From Gammaproteobacteria bacterium (GTDB lineage: Bacteria; Pseudomonadota; Gammaproteobacteria; Steroidobacterales; Woeseiaceae), in assembly GCA_022600955.1 (NCBI GenBank), contig JAHZJK010000010.1:62001-126000 (forward strand): a stretch of 64,000 nucleotides of DNA, given 5' to 3'. A program made the position numbers and the translations under genes. Every line of letters begins with the position of its first letter. Position 1 is the stretch's first letter. The notes under the pieces are model-generated. The model worked only from the letters and a program-made list of their open reading frames with translations, was not told the origin of the DNA and did not search any database. This document shows positions 45,272 through 55,114 of the stretch, one piece after another.

Positions 45272-45459
45272 TTGTGCAGACGGAGCGAGTCGAAGTCGCG
45301 TAGCGAGGTCACAAAACGCGACGTAGTCCGTTTTGGACGCACGCAGTGCGCCCCGAAGGGGTGAGGCCTGAAAGGCCGAATCCATTCTCGCCAATTCGAT
45401 CAATCCCGAGGCGTCGACCGCAGTTTCTATACGAGTAACTGGGAGACAGACCGACCCTC
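45272..45459. other. gene-free stretch with short stem-loops
   Basis: No credible coding region. Several short hairpins follow each other (GTCC-GTTTT-GGAC, CCCC-GAA-GGGG, GGCCT-GAA-AGGCC at roughly 45331-45378). ATTCTCGCCA at 45384-45393 repeats ten bases of the tmRNA T-arm/acceptor region. This may be degenerate REP-like DNA connected with the transposase remnant downstream, or debris from older insertions. Confidence 0.4.
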
Positions 45460-45738
45460 CCTCACAGCAGCTACCCATGCAACGCGTTCGGCATCGATGA
45501 TCCTGTAGTGTCACCGCATCCCATCTATCCTCAGCTCGGCACGGGACCGGCAAGGTATGAAAACTATCGCAGGTTGTTCGAATCTGAGATGAAGAAGGAA
45601 CTGATCGACGATATCCGCAAAACCACGAATGCCTGCCTTGTGCTTGGCGGCGATCAGTTCAAGGACCAAATTGAGTCGATTTTGAAGCGCCGCGTTCGTC
45701 CAGCACCTATTGGCCGACCCCGCATGAATCGGTCATAG
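45460..45738 (+). pseudogene. REP-associated tyrosine transposase (RAYT), C-terminal remnant
   Basis: About 90 codons without a normal start. SSYPCNAFGIDDPVV, SPHPIYPQLG, YENYRRLFESE, GGDQFKDQIESIL and KRRVRPAPIGRP follow the order of the C-terminal end of IS200-like RAYT proteins. The catalytic HUH and Tyr regions are missing, so it cannot be active. The remnant lies right beside the island edge, in a stem-loop-rich stretch. Confidence 0.8.
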
Positions 45739-45780
45739 CCGAAAGTGCGGTTCGACCCCAATTCAACCACCGCCATGCCC

Positions 45781-46098
45781 TCAATCAACGACGATTAGTT
45801 CAATACCCTTTCGAGAACAGTAGGCGCGGACCTTCTCAGCAATTTCGGACCGTTCCTCGTCCGTAACAGGTATGTGCTGGTTTTCTTCCTCCCAATATGA
45901 AATATCCTTCAGTCGTAGTGTTCGGGATGAACCTACGTCCGAATCGGGGTTGAACATGAAATCAATCGGAACCCGACGGTCCCGTTTAACGTAGACAATT
46001 GCCTCTCTGTTCAACCAGCCGACAAAGCTTCCGTCTTCAAATCGAGTCGGTGGATTGAATATTCGCTGAATTGCATCAAAAATCTTATCGATAATCAA
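45781..46098 (-). CDS. probable immunity protein for the RHS toxin
   Basis: 105 residues if started at the TTG at 46098, with GAGG eight bases upstream and 14 bp overlap with the RHS gene's end. Features are WLNREAIVYVKRDRRVPID, an ISYWEEENQHIPVTDEERSE acidic stretch and a C-terminal helix/strand (YCSRKGIELIVVD). Size, acidity and position right after a polymorphic toxin are typical of cognate immunity proteins. The frame runs further upstream inside the RHS gene, but that part is a shadow. No immunity family is recognised. Confidence 0.65.
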   Translation of the reverse strand: MIIDKIFDAIQRIFNPPTRFEDGSFVGWLNREAIVYVKRDRRVPIDFMFNPDSDVGSSRTLRLKDISYWEEENQHIPVTDEERSEIAEKVRAYCSRKGIELIVVD

Positions 46099-49000
46099 TT
46101 GGAATCCCTCGCCTTTTGAGAATCGGTCTTTCGATGCGATTCCACGTCGTTGCCGAATTTCTATAGCGAATGACTGCTTGAGCGTTACCGGTTGCATTTC
46201 GCGCGAAAATACTCGACATGAAATCCCAGGCCCTACGACTCTTGAGCCCGACGCCGTTTGCAAGTCGCCCGACAGGGGTTCTTCCTATAGTTGTTCCAAG
46301 TCGAATCGCGGTCGCCTCAGCTCCATGACCAGACCAGAATACTGAATTTGCGCCTCCCGACAATCCGCCAACGAATGCCGTCGCGGCACCGTAACCATAG
46401 CCTGCGTACTTCGAGCCGCGATATGCCCAGCTGCATTCGTCAACGCCACCATCAATTCCCAAGTCGTTTCTTAAGTCAGCAGTAGAATAGAGACCGAGCG
46501 TAAATACAGAAGAAATCCCATCTCCGAAGCCAGCCGCACCATCGACGATTCCTTGAGGTAGGGATGGCCAATCGAATAAGCCATACGGATCGATTGCCGA
46601 TAGCGGATTGCCGCGAACGTACCCATAGGTGTTCAGCCCGCCTCCCAAGCCGACGGGATCAGATTCTAAGTACCTTCCCGTAGAAGGGTCATACGTTCTA
46701 AAGTAGTTGTAATAAAAACCCGTCTCAGAATCGTAGTACTGCCCCGGAAACCTCAGGTTAACTGTCATCGCTAACATGTCACCATCCGGGTCCTCATCTG
46801 GCCCAACAGCACCAAACGCATCACTGTCCCAGCGCCATACAACTGTCTGGCTGTCATTGGTCGCAAGCCTAGGCGTTCCAAGATGATCTCGATGCAGGTA
46901 CGAAAATACCTCTCCTGAATCGACCTGGGCGACTGGCACCCCATTAGCCCAAACGTAATCACGAACCAGACTCCCTGTCCCGTCGTGCTCAGCGATCAGG
47001 TTGCCGAAAAGATCATAGACAAAATACGTATCTGTCGATCCAACGGTCTTCCTGGTTCGCTGCCCCATCGCATTGTGAACGTAGGCTGCAACAGACAAAC
47101 TGTTGTCCCAGACACCGGTGAGTCGATTGGAGTCACTGTACGTGTAGGTTCTGTTGCCACCCGGTTCTGCGGTTCTGTTACCTGCTGCATCATGTGTTAT
47201 TGACACACTGTCGATAGTGGCAAGTTGATTGGAAAGAGACGCATAGGTCAGCGATGTGACGTTTGAGCCGTCGTCGTAAGACGTGCGATTGCCATTTGCG
47301 TCATATACGAAAGTCGCGTCCGCTCCCGAAAGCGTCCTGTTCGAGAAAACACTTGCGGACATTGGGCCATCATAGATAGCGACCTCGTCAATATTCCCTT
47401 GGAATCGTGAGAACGGTGCGTTGTTGTGTTCGAGCGCTCCAACGTACACCTTGGGATCGGGTACGGCCAAAATATTTCCGGAGTAAGTGTCCTGTTGAAC
47501 AACGCCGTCGATCATCATGTGGGTCTTGTTGGTGGCCGCGTCGTAATAGACGGCTACATGATGCGGTTCGCCGGTTGTCACCACGCTGTCAGATTGCATG
47601 ATCGGTGACTGATTGGCACCTCGCCACACCTTGAAACGTCCGTCAGTCTTGTAGTGAATCAGAATAATTCGGTTGTACGGTGTGCTATGAAGGCTCAGCA
47701 CATCGCGATAGTCGGCGATTGAGTCGGTTTGATACCAGGTCTCAACCCCTGTGACCGTTACGCCTGTCAGGACTGTGGTGCCTGCGTGGCCGCTACCTGT
47801 CGTCGGAATCCGCATTGAAGCGTCGCTGTTGCTAACGAGCGCTGGCTGGCCGAGCGTATACGTACCTGTGTAGGTCAGGTCGTGGCTGTTGCCGCTCGAG
47901 TCAGCCGCCGTTGTGCCGCTGGTTTCACCCAGACGCCAATAAGCGACCGGGTTGTCCGCGAGAATCTTCGCGGAATAGTCCCCGCCTTGCGGGAGGTTTT
48001 CCTCCTTGATTCTGCGCAGCGCATCGTAATCGAACGATTTGTACAAATTGACGTCCAGAATGTCGTCAATTTCTGAAATATTTGCAGCAAGATCGTAACT
48101 GTAGTGCTTGTCGGCGATGCCCGTCGATGTGATTGACGTGATTCGGTTGTCGAGGCCGTATTGATAGTTAAAGACGACGCCGTTGCCGTAGGTCAGCGTC
48201 TCAACCGGGCCGAACGGCGCATGTGTGGCATTGCTGATGACGGTCTTGGCTACAGAATTTTTTGTACTCGTTACCTGTGTGATTTCGCCCAGCGCATTGC
48301 GAACGTAATCGACGACCCGGCCGCTGGGGTAAGTGACCGCACTGACGTTGCCCGCAGCATCGTATTGATACAACGTTGTGTAGGTTATGCCGGTCATTAC
48401 CCGCGCATCGGTAATGACCTCACCGAATTCATTGTAGGAATAGGTTGTACTGCCACTCTGATCCGTGATTGAGCGCAGCCGTCCTATTCCCTCTGTCGCT
48501 GCATCATCATAGGTATAAGTGACGTTTTCTGCCGAGTTCGGATACGTAATCGACGTCACGCGATTCAAGGCGTCGTAGTCAAAGGTCGCAGTCTTGCTAA
48601 GTGCGTTTGTGACTGTAGCGACGTTCCCGGCACCGTCATACGTGTAAGTGGTCGTGCCCCGGTCCGGGCTCGCCTCCGATGTAAGATTGTCGAGCGCGTC
48701 ATAGACAAAGTCAGTCGTCGCTCCATTGGGCGCAACCGCCTGCGTTACGTTGTCATGGGCGTCGTAGGCATAATCTGTAACCCCTGACAACGCATCCGTT
48801 GAAAAATCCAGGCGATTCAACGTGTCGTAGACATACGCAGTTACAAAATCACCTGGGTCTGTCTCACTTGTGAGATTACCGACCAGGTCGAGCGAGAGAT
48901 CGGTCTCAAATCCGCCACTCGTAATCGAATCCAGTCGATTATTGATATCGTAGACGTAGTCGACTGCGCGCTTCAGGGCGCTACCCGAGTCAAGCGTATC

Positions 49001-51706
49001 TTCATCCGCAAGATTCCCCATCGCGTCGTAGGCATACTGAATCTTATTGCCAAAATTATCGGTAACAGAGTCGACGTAGTGCGCGGCTGTGTATGCGTAG
49101 GTCAGAACGCGGCCGTCCGGCGTGCTCAGCGTTGCGAGTTGCCCCACGTTGTCATAGGTCATCGTCATCGTGCGAGGCGTTCCCGACGTCGGCGTAGCTG
49201 TAGTTGACAGCACGTTGCCGCGCCAGTCGTACGTTAAGGCCGTCTGCAGCCCGTTCGCATCAGTCACGAGGGTTGGTCTGCCTGCGGCGTCGTAGCTGTT
49301 GTAAGTCGTCACCTGCCCAAGCGCGTTGGTGAATGTATGGAGCTGTCCGCATTCATTTCCGGTGGTGCAGTTGTAGTAACCCAAAGTTGAAATGTCGGTG
49401 ACGTTAGTTCGAGGGCCGTCAACCGTAAGTAACTGCCCACTCGCGTTGTAGGTCATCGTCCAGCCACGTGACAGAGCGCCTGATGACACCGTTACGGTTA
49501 AAACATTGCCCTGAGAATCGTGAGTAAACGTCGTCGTGTTGCTCGGAGAAACCACTTGTGTCGGCACCCGGTAGTCGGCGTGCCATGTTGAGGTCGTCGT
49601 ACGCTGGTCGAGTGACCCTTTCGCCTCGATCAGTGTTTCAGTTAAGCCACGACTGTTGCGAACCGTCTGTGTCGTATTGAAGTTCCAGTCGATAATTTCG
49701 TCACTGAAACCATTGGCGTCATAGGTGCGATCCGCAATGTTTCCACCGGGACATGTGCTGCAGACATCGCCCGTAATCATCGTCGATCGCCGCCGTCCCT
49801 GAGCGGTGGCAAACGTGTAGGTTCGTGTCGCTCCGTTGCCCAGTGTCAACGTCGTCGTGCCACTGCTGTTATAGGCGATATTGACGGTTTCCTGGCTGCC
49901 GGCGTGCTCGGACAAAATAGCCCGACCATACGTGTCATAGGCCCAGGTCGCATACCGATCAGTATTCTCGTCGATGATGCCGGTCAAATGTGTTGCGAAA
50001 TCGAGATCTTCGTAAACGTACTGCCGAACAGAGCTGTCAGGTTGTGTCGCGCTGATCAGATTGTCGTTGCCGTCATATCCATACTGAATCGCGCCGTCCG
50101 GAGTCGTCACGGTATCGAGGCGACCACTGCCATCGTACGCAAAGCTCAGCGAGTGCCCGAATGGTCCCGTCACACGATCCAGCGTGTCAGAATCGTCGTC
50201 TCCACCTTGAGCGGTCGTCAGATTGTACTCAAGGGTCTCGGTCTGACCGTTCCGATACGTGATTGATATGAGTTGCCCGGAGCCGTTGTAGGTCTCCTGC
50301 GTGTCACTCGCGGCCGAAAAGACCCAGTTACTGCCTGAGGCCTCGAGTGTCATCGCGGGATTGAGTTCGTTAACCCAATCGGATCCCACTTTCTTGAAGT
50401 GATACACCGCGCCGCTCGGACGGGTAATGGTGTGCATCGTCGATGCCGGCGTAAATGCCGGTCGCGACTGTGCTTGTTTCACCGGAAAAATCGCCTTCAA
50501 CGAACCACCGTCAGAAATTTCGCAGCTGCTGCCGCCAACGAATGTTGCGGTCGCTGTTGAAAGATCGCCGCTCCAGACCGTGGTTTTTATGTCGTCCCAA
50601 CCGGACTCGCAGGCTTCCAGATCAGATCCATAAGACGCAGACTGACCAGTTGCGAATTTAATCGGGTCTTTGTCTGGACGCTCGTCAAGTGTGCGTGAAT
50701 AGGTATGTCGCCAGCCGACTCCACCGTTTGCAGTTGATCGGAAAGGGCCCGCACTGTTGTAGAAACGTGAAAAAGACAGCGTTCCCGCGCCGGAACCAGC
50801 GTAGTCGTTTTCGGACTGTAACTTATTGCCCGTTGCCAGATCACAAGGGTTGGTGCGATCACAATCCGCCGGTTCAGGAGTCGGCGTCTCCAGCACGTAT
50901 TTTCGAACGACCTCGATCTCATCAGTCAGCCCATTGACACATTCCGTGCCATCTGAGTAGTACGGGTGCTTGCACAGGCTGACGGCAATCTCGGCAACCT
51001 CCAGGACGGGCAAAGCGAAAATTCGGTACCAGGAGTTATCCGGTTGAATGCAGTTGTTGCTGCCATAATATTTGATACTGGGTTTGACGACCCAGGGAAC
51101 CAGTGAATCGGGTGCATGGCCGTAATGTCTGAAGCCCGTAACATTAGCTTCAGTCGAGTAGTTTGGATATCCGCTGCAACCACCCTGTGGCGTTGTGTAC
51201 GGGGCCACAAGATCAGTCTGCGTAATTGGTACTTGAGTGTAATTATCACTGTAGAATTTGTGTACGCGACCTGACATCGTTTCATCGCCGCGGTGAACCA
51301 GTTCTGTCGATGTCCCCTCGACTGCCGCACGGTCAACCATGAACGTGTGAGCCTCCAGGAAAGTCGCGAACGCTGGTCCATAGAATCCGGGGTTCGTATT
51401 GCCGTCGAAAAACTCCGCATGCCATGCGATCGGCGGCAAATGCGGTGTCGGGGGAACCTTGTAGGATCTATTCCCCTCTTCGTCGGCAGTGTCAAATTGC
51501 AGTTGCTCGTGATGCCAGTCCACGGCACGCATCGCCGCTTCCGCTTCAGAGAGTTCCTCGAAACAGTCGCCGTCCCACTTAAAGTTGCACTCCGGGGTCT
51601 GAGCGTTTGCTGCAGTACTTTGAAACAGCCAGGAGACCGCCAATACACTCAGAGACAGAGCAACGAGACTGTTGGACCCGCGAGCTTTCGATTTGCTTGA
51701 ATTCAT
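46085..51706 (-). CDS. RHS/YD-repeat polymorphic toxin, Sec-exported, with LamG-like domain
   Basis: 1873 residues from MNSSKSKARGSN. A Sec signal peptide of about 36 residues ends TAANAQ. The RHS region begins at CDLATGNKLQSENDY and FSRFYNSAGPF (near 295-330), followed by many YD repeats (YDxxGNV/YDALNR). Residues about 1247-1445 are a LamG/concanavalin-like insert (NPVAYWRLGETSGT, HHVAVYYDAATNK, FQGNIDEVAIYDGP). The RHS core signature FYYNYFRTYDPSTGRYLESD and NTYGYVRGNPLSAIDPYG (1655-1710) then marks the cleavage boundary. The last ~160 residues are variable and should be the toxin (FARNATGN, TWNRIERPILKRRGIP). No PAAR or VgrG is nearby, so delivery is not by a linked T6SS. The toxin type is not identified. 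Confidence 0.9.
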   Translation of the reverse strand: MNSSKSKARGSNSLVALSLSVLAVSWLFQSTAANAQTPECNFKWDGDCFEELSEAEAAMRAVDWHHEQLQFDTADEEGNRSYKVPPTPHLPPIAWHAEFFDGNTNPGFYGPAFATFLEAHTFMVDRAAVEGTSTELVHRGDETMSGRVHKFYSDNYTQVPITQTDLVAPYTTPQGGCSGYPNYSTEANVTGFRHYGHAPDSLVPWVVKPSIKYYGSNNCIQPDNSWYRIFALPVLEVAEIAVSLCKHPYYSDGTECVNGLTDEIEVVRKYVLETPTPEPADCDRTNPCDLATGNKLQSENDYAGSGAGTLSFSRFYNSAGPFRSTANGGVGWRHTYSRTLDERPDKDPIKFATGQSASYGSDLEACESGWDDIKTTVWSGDLSTATATFVGGSSCEISDGGSLKAIFPVKQAQSRPAFTPASTMHTITRPSGAVYHFKKVGSDWVNELNPAMTLEASGSNWVFSAASDTQETYNGSGQLISITYRNGQTETLEYNLTTAQGGDDDSDTLDRVTGPFGHSLSFAYDGSGRLDTVTTPDGAIQYGYDGNDNLISATQPDSSVRQYVYEDLDFATHLTGIIDENTDRYATWAYDTYGRAILSEHAGSQETVNIAYNSSGTTTLTLGNGATRTYTFATAQGRRRSTMITGDVCSTCPGGNIADRTYDANGFSDEIIDWNFNTTQTVRNSRGLTETLIEAKGSLDQRTTTSTWHADYRVPTQVVSPSNTTTFTHDSQGNVLTVTVSSGALSRGWTMTYNASGQLLTVDGPRTNVTDISTLGYYNCTTGNECGQLHTFTNALGQVTTYNSYDAAGRPTLVTDANGLQTALTYDWRGNVLSTTATPTSGTPRTMTMTYDNVGQLATLSTPDGRVLTYAYTAAHYVDSVTDNFGNKIQYAYDAMGNLADEDTLDSGSALKRAVDYVYDINNRLDSITSGGFETDLSLDLVGNLTSETDPGDFVTAYVYDTLNRLDFSTDALSGVTDYAYDAHDNVTQAVAPNGATTDFVYDALDNLTSEASPDRGTTTYTYDGAGNVATVTNALSKTATFDYDALNRVTSITYPNSAENVTYTYDDAATEGIGRLRSITDQSGSTTYSYNEFGEVITDARVMTGITYTTLYQYDAAGNVSAVTYPSGRVVDYVRNALGEITQVTSTKNSVAKTVISNATHAPFGPVETLTYGNGVVFNYQYGLDNRITSITSTGIADKHYSYDLAANISEIDDILDVNLYKSFDYDALRRIKEENLPQGGDYSAKILADNPVAYWRLGETSGTTAADSSGNSHDLTYTGTYTLGQPALVSNSDASMRIPTTGSGHAGTTVLTGVTVTGVETWYQTDSIADYRDVLSLHSTPYNRIILIHYKTDGRFKVWRGANQSPIMQSDSVVTTGEPHHVAVYYDAATNKTHMMIDGVVQQDTYSGNILAVPDPKVYVGALEHNNAPFSRFQGNIDEVAIYDGPMSASVFSNRTLSGADATFVYDANGNRTSYDDGSNVTSLTYASLSNQLATIDSVSITHDAAGNRTAEPGGNRTYTYSDSNRLTGVWDNSLSVAAYVHNAMGQRTRKTVGSTDTYFVYDLFGNLIAEHDGTGSLVRDYVWANGVPVAQVDSGEVFSYLHRDHLGTPRLATNDSQTVVWRWDSDAFGAVGPDEDPDGDMLAMTVNLRFPGQYYDSETGFYYNYFRTYDPSTGRYLESDPVGLGGGLNTYGYVRGNPLSAIDPYGLFDWPSLPQGIVDGAAGFGDGISSVFTLGLYSTADLRNDLGIDGGVDECSWAYRGSKYAGYGYGAATAFVGGLSGGANSVFWSGHGAEATAIRLGTTIGRTPVGRLANGVGLKSRRAWDFMSSIFARNATGNAQAVIRYRNSATTWNRIERPILKRRGIPIDYR

Positions 51707-52175
51707 CCGAAGTATCTCCACTAGGTTGATTCACCTCAATGGATCGAAATTTTCATTTGCTTGTGCAGTTGTCAAATATGGTCGAAATCAATCTGGAAAA
51801 ATTAATCCAACCTCTCAAAGCGCAAAAATGCGCACGGACCCTCACCGAATCACTCACGATTGCGGGCTGCTATTTTGTAAGTTCTTGATCGAATGTTCAG
51901 CGCAAGCCAGTTAATTGAATCTCGTTGGCAAAACAAGATGGGTTGGTTAGAGTGCGGGGTTGGCGATCAGATTCCGTTTGTCGAAAAAACGAAAGAGTAT
52001 CGACCCGTTATTGGAATTTTTTGTTGCAAATACGGCGATTTTTTTCGCTATCGATTTAGAATTCCCAAATACGTTCGCGCAATAATGCGCAAAAATATCC
52101 GTCTCCTTATGGCGACAGCTAACAATTTTGGATCTGTAGCCGCACCTGAGAGTCAGGCTGGGGCCTTCGGACAGT
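51707..52175. other. AT-rich intergenic region upstream of the RHS gene
   Basis: About 470 bp with no convincing gene; an open frame on the plus strand (51893-52357) overlaps the next gene and has no family features. A TTGACA on the minus strand at 51775-51770, with a weak -10 about 17 bases on, may be the RHS promoter. Two related palindromes, GCGCAAAAATGCGC (51820-51833) and GCGCAATAATGCGC (52077-52090), lie in it. Confidence 0.5.
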
Positions 52176-52682
52176 TTACTTCTCGGTCAGCGCTTCGCCG
52201 ACCCTCGCCTTCAGACTTGTCAGTCCAGCATCTTCGCCGATCACAATCGATTCTGCGTCGCTCGCACCCTTCAGACTCGCACGCAATGCCAGCAACGCAC
52301 CAACGCGATTGCCACTGCCGCAATGCAACAATACTGGCCCATCCGCGCCAGCAATAAGCTCGTCCAATGCCTGTGCCGACTCATAGTTGATGTCAGTTCG
52401 ACCGATCGGCAGCGATACATAGGTCATGCCGAGCTCTTCGACAACACCGGGCTCGTCGAGACCGCGCCCCTCACCTGGGGTCCGTAAATCGATCACGGTC
52501 TTGTAGCCATTCTCCGCAAACACCTCAAACGCCGCCTCATCGGGTTGACCCGACGACGAAACGCCGTCAACGGCTGTAACCTGCCCTGAGTCCCGTATCA
52601 CATCCAGATCGACCAGTACATCGCCGGCAAAAGCCGGCGATGTGAGGCCGATCAGAAGGATCAATTTCAGTACGTGTTGCAT
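52176..52682 (-). CDS. exported DUF442/beta-lactamase-hydrolase-like phosphatase
   Basis: 168 residues with a signal peptide (first 19, ending SPAFAG). The dual-specificity-phosphatase-like fold shows SSSGQPDEAAFEVFAENGYK, TVIDLRTPGEG and the active-site loop LLHCGSGNRVGAL, where C121 and R126 give the short C-x4-R of the DUF442 family. The substrate is unknown. It follows the large exported protein by 3 bp and is probably co-transcribed. Confidence 0.85.
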   Translation of the reverse strand: MQHVLKLILLIGLTSPAFAGDVLVDLDVIRDSGQVTAVDGVSSSGQPDEAAFEVFAENGYKTVIDLRTPGEGRGLDEPGVVEELGMTYVSLPIGRTDINYESAQALDELIAGADGPVLLHCGSGNRVGALLALRASLKGASDAESIVIGEDAGLTSLKARVGEALTEK

Positions 52683-52685
52683 CGG

Positions 52686-54419
52686 CTAGTCCGCCAACGT
52701 GGTACGTGAATCAATTTCCACGCCGCGTTCCGTAAACCGCACATCAACTGACATTCGGTCATACAAAGAACCCGTAGCGGTCATGGCATCTCGCATGGCT
52801 TCGCGTGCTGCCAACGGCATCGGTGTACCATCCGAATCCGATTCATCCTGCATCATCGCTTCACCAATCAGCGCGTAGTAGCGTTGTGCGTCAAGACTAA
52901 TGCTCATGAATGGTGCCGGATCTGAACTATCTGCCAACAGCATGCCCTCAGCGATACTTCCCGAGCCCTCGCCGAACGACAGCGACACTGCGTCAGTCGA
53001 TAAGGCTGCAAAAGCTTCTTTCGCAATAGCCGCGAGCTCCGCATTCTCGATCTTCACGGCTTTGCCATCAGGAACCAGGTTCAATCCTGCAATTTCCGGA
53101 TCCATCATCGCCGCCATCATGACCAGGGACTCTGCATTTTCAATTGAAATAAGAACGCTCGCCTCGATCGACTCCGGAGGCGCGTCCGACGCGAAATCGA
53201 TGCCATCCATATCCATTATGTTCGCGACAAAGCCCCGAAAGCCGTATACGACCGGCGGAATTGGTTGTTCGAGTGCTGCCCTGCCTTTGGCAACGCCGGC
53301 CTGAAAGTCTGCGAGTTGCGGGCACTCGTACGGGTCGGCCTCCAAAGCGTCAAGGCGGGACTCGTAGAAGGTGCGTGCCGCCATCGGATTCAAGCTCATG
53401 CCAAAGGACATGAAACCGCCCGGATCAATACCGAGACCCGGTACCAATGCTGTCAGCATCGACATTCCCTTCGCAATATCTTCGCGCACTTCCACAACTG
53501 CAATGCTGTCAATAGCATCTGCAGACACCTTCGTGTATCCCATGACCACACGTGGCGCAATTCTCGCCAGACTCATGAATTCCTGCGTACAAACCTCGGA
53601 CTCAACTGGCGTTTCAAACTCGAATGCGGCCAGCAGATCCTTATCGAGACCTGTTGGCCCGTTAACAAAAGTAGACGCAATACGTTCGAGATCAATGTAG
53701 CCAGCGAACGAATCCAGCAAGTCGTACTCTTTCTTCATCGCGCGGAATGCACGGCTCTTCTTCAAGCTCTTGCCGGGTTTCTTGAGGCCCAGGGCCACCG
53801 ACAGCTGCGCGTCGTCAAACGCGGTCGGAACCAGCGTAATGATCGCCTGCTCATCAATGGTGGCGATAATAACTCGCGCCTTTTCGTCACCTGCATACTT
53901 GTAGGACTGGCCGTTGACCTCACCTACTTTCAGCTTGTCGGTTGCATTGGCCTCGAGCGTCGAAACCAGCTTATCGAAACCACCTTCGTCTGATAGTTCA
54001 ACACGTATGACCGGAACAATACCGTTGCCGTAGAAGACGAACGCAGAATCATTCTGTATACCGGCCTCACGCAAAGTCTCAAGATTCAACATGCCGATGA
54101 ACTGTTCCATCGTTGTTCGAAACGCCGCTGCAGCTTCTTCAGAGCCCTCTTCTTCGGCCTCCGACATTTTCACCAGTTCGTCAGCCATCGCATTGCGCAT
54201 GACTGTGCGCATTGCATCCAGCATTTCCTCGACAGCGGGCTCCATCTTGTCCGCAAGCCCCTTGGGCAGCGGCTTTGTAGCTGCGAACACATACGGGGTG
54301 TCCTCAGGAATGTAAGACAGCAGGTCCGCAGAATTGCCTTTCGCCGCGAAAACGGAGGAAGTTGGCAAAATAAAAGCTGCGGCTACAAGAGCCAGTAGGC
54401 CTCGGGCTTTGGTGGTCAT
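52686..54419 (-). CDS. exported hypothetical protein
   Basis: 577 residues from MTTKARGLLALVAA, with a signal peptide ending SSVFAAKG. The mature part begins NSADLLSYIPEDTPYVFAAT. It is rich in Ala/Glu/Met and has no membrane helix, so it is periplasmic. Motifs such as FVFYGNGIVPVIRVE and VMGYTKVSADAIDS suggest a DUF3352-like organisation, but I am not certain. The frame is open 66 codons upstream without a signal peptide, so the internal Met was chosen. It lies 3 bp before the DUF442 gene. Confidence 0.8.
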   Translation of the reverse strand: MTTKARGLLALVAAAFILPTSSVFAAKGNSADLLSYIPEDTPYVFAATKPLPKGLADKMEPAVEEMLDAMRTVMRNAMADELVKMSEAEEEGSEEAAAAFRTTMEQFIGMLNLETLREAGIQNDSAFVFYGNGIVPVIRVELSDEGGFDKLVSTLEANATDKLKVGEVNGQSYKYAGDEKARVIIATIDEQAIITLVPTAFDDAQLSVALGLKKPGKSLKKSRAFRAMKKEYDLLDSFAGYIDLERIASTFVNGPTGLDKDLLAAFEFETPVESEVCTQEFMSLARIAPRVVMGYTKVSADAIDSIAVVEVREDIAKGMSMLTALVPGLGIDPGGFMSFGMSLNPMAARTFYESRLDALEADPYECPQLADFQAGVAKGRAALEQPIPPVVYGFRGFVANIMDMDGIDFASDAPPESIEASVLISIENAESLVMMAAMMDPEIAGLNLVPDGKAVKIENAELAAIAKEAFAALSTDAVSLSFGEGSGSIAEGMLLADSSDPAPFMSISLDAQRYYALIGEAMMQDESDSDGTPMPLAAREAMRDAMTATGSLYDRMSVDVRFTERGVEIDSRTTLAD

Positions 54420-54634
54420 GGCAATCGGTCCTTCAAGAAAATGTACGAAAATTTTACGCAGGTAGCGGCCAAATTCAGTGCGGCCGATCACAGACGTGCT
54501 TATGCGCAGCAATTGGCTGCGAGCGTTATTTTCGGGCGAAGACGAGTAAAGTAGCGAATGCTGACGGTCTGGATTATTTGCGCTCTGGGCGCTGCCGTCT
54601 TGGACATACCATAGCATAGTCTTACACTGTGTCC

Positions 54635-55114
54635 ATGCGAATTGAACAAATTACACCTGACGACTGTGGTGAAGTACTGCAACTCAACGAATCTTCGGTA
54701 CCGCATGTCAGTAGCATCGACGCAACGCGATTGCAGTGGTTTCTGGACTACGCTGCCTACACGCGCATGGTGCGTGCGGAAGACGGCATCGCCGCGTTCA
54801 TCATTGGCCTGCGACCGCACACTGACTACGCGAGTCCTAATTACCGGTGGTTCTGCGATCGCTATGAAGACTTCGCTTATGTCGACCGAATAGCCGTGGC
54901 GCCGTTTGCAAAACGATGCGGCATTGCCGAAATGCTGTATAAGGATTTCGCAGAAACACGTCCTGAGGCGCCCATCATGACCTGCGAAGTCAACATTCGC
55001 CCGTCCAATGAGGCTTCTATGAAATTCCATGAAAGACTCGGCTTTCACCAGGTGGGCACACTGGAATCTGATGGCGGAGAAAAAGCAGTTGCGATGCTGG
55101 AGAGAGTACTTTGA
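54635..55114 (+). CDS. GNAT-family N-acetyltransferase
   Basis: 159 residues from MRIEQITPDDCGEVLQL. The core acetyl-CoA site is in VDRIAVAPFAKRCGIAEMLY, and the end carries NIRPSNEASMKFHERLGFHQVG, both typical of GNAT. The substrate cannot be inferred. A GTG two codons upstream (54629) is an alternative start. The stop overlaps the next gene's TTG start by 4 bp, so they are coupled. Confidence 0.88.
   Translation: MRIEQITPDDCGEVLQLNESSVPHVSSIDATRLQWFLDYAAYTRMVRAEDGIAAFIIGLRPHTDYASPNYRWFCDRYEDFAYVDRIAVAPFAKRCGIAEMLYKDFAETRPEAPIMTCEVNIRPSNEASMKFHERLGFHQVGTLESDGGEKAVAMLERVL

Noticed and set aside
45384..45393. ATTCTCGCCA as a third att-like copy
   Set aside because: It matches the tmRNA T-arm side rather than the 14-bp core, is only ten bases, and lies outside the island without a recombinase nearby.
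45161..45553. 130-codon minus-strand reading across attR and the ssrA terminator
   Set aside because: It spans att sequence, a terminator and hairpin repeats, has low-complexity composition and no usable start; it looks like an artefact of structured noncoding DNA.
51893..52357. 154-codon plus-strand frame upstream of the DUF442 gene
   Set aside because: It overlaps 180 bases of a well-supported gene on the other strand, and the rest is AT-rich without motifs or a ribosome-binding site.
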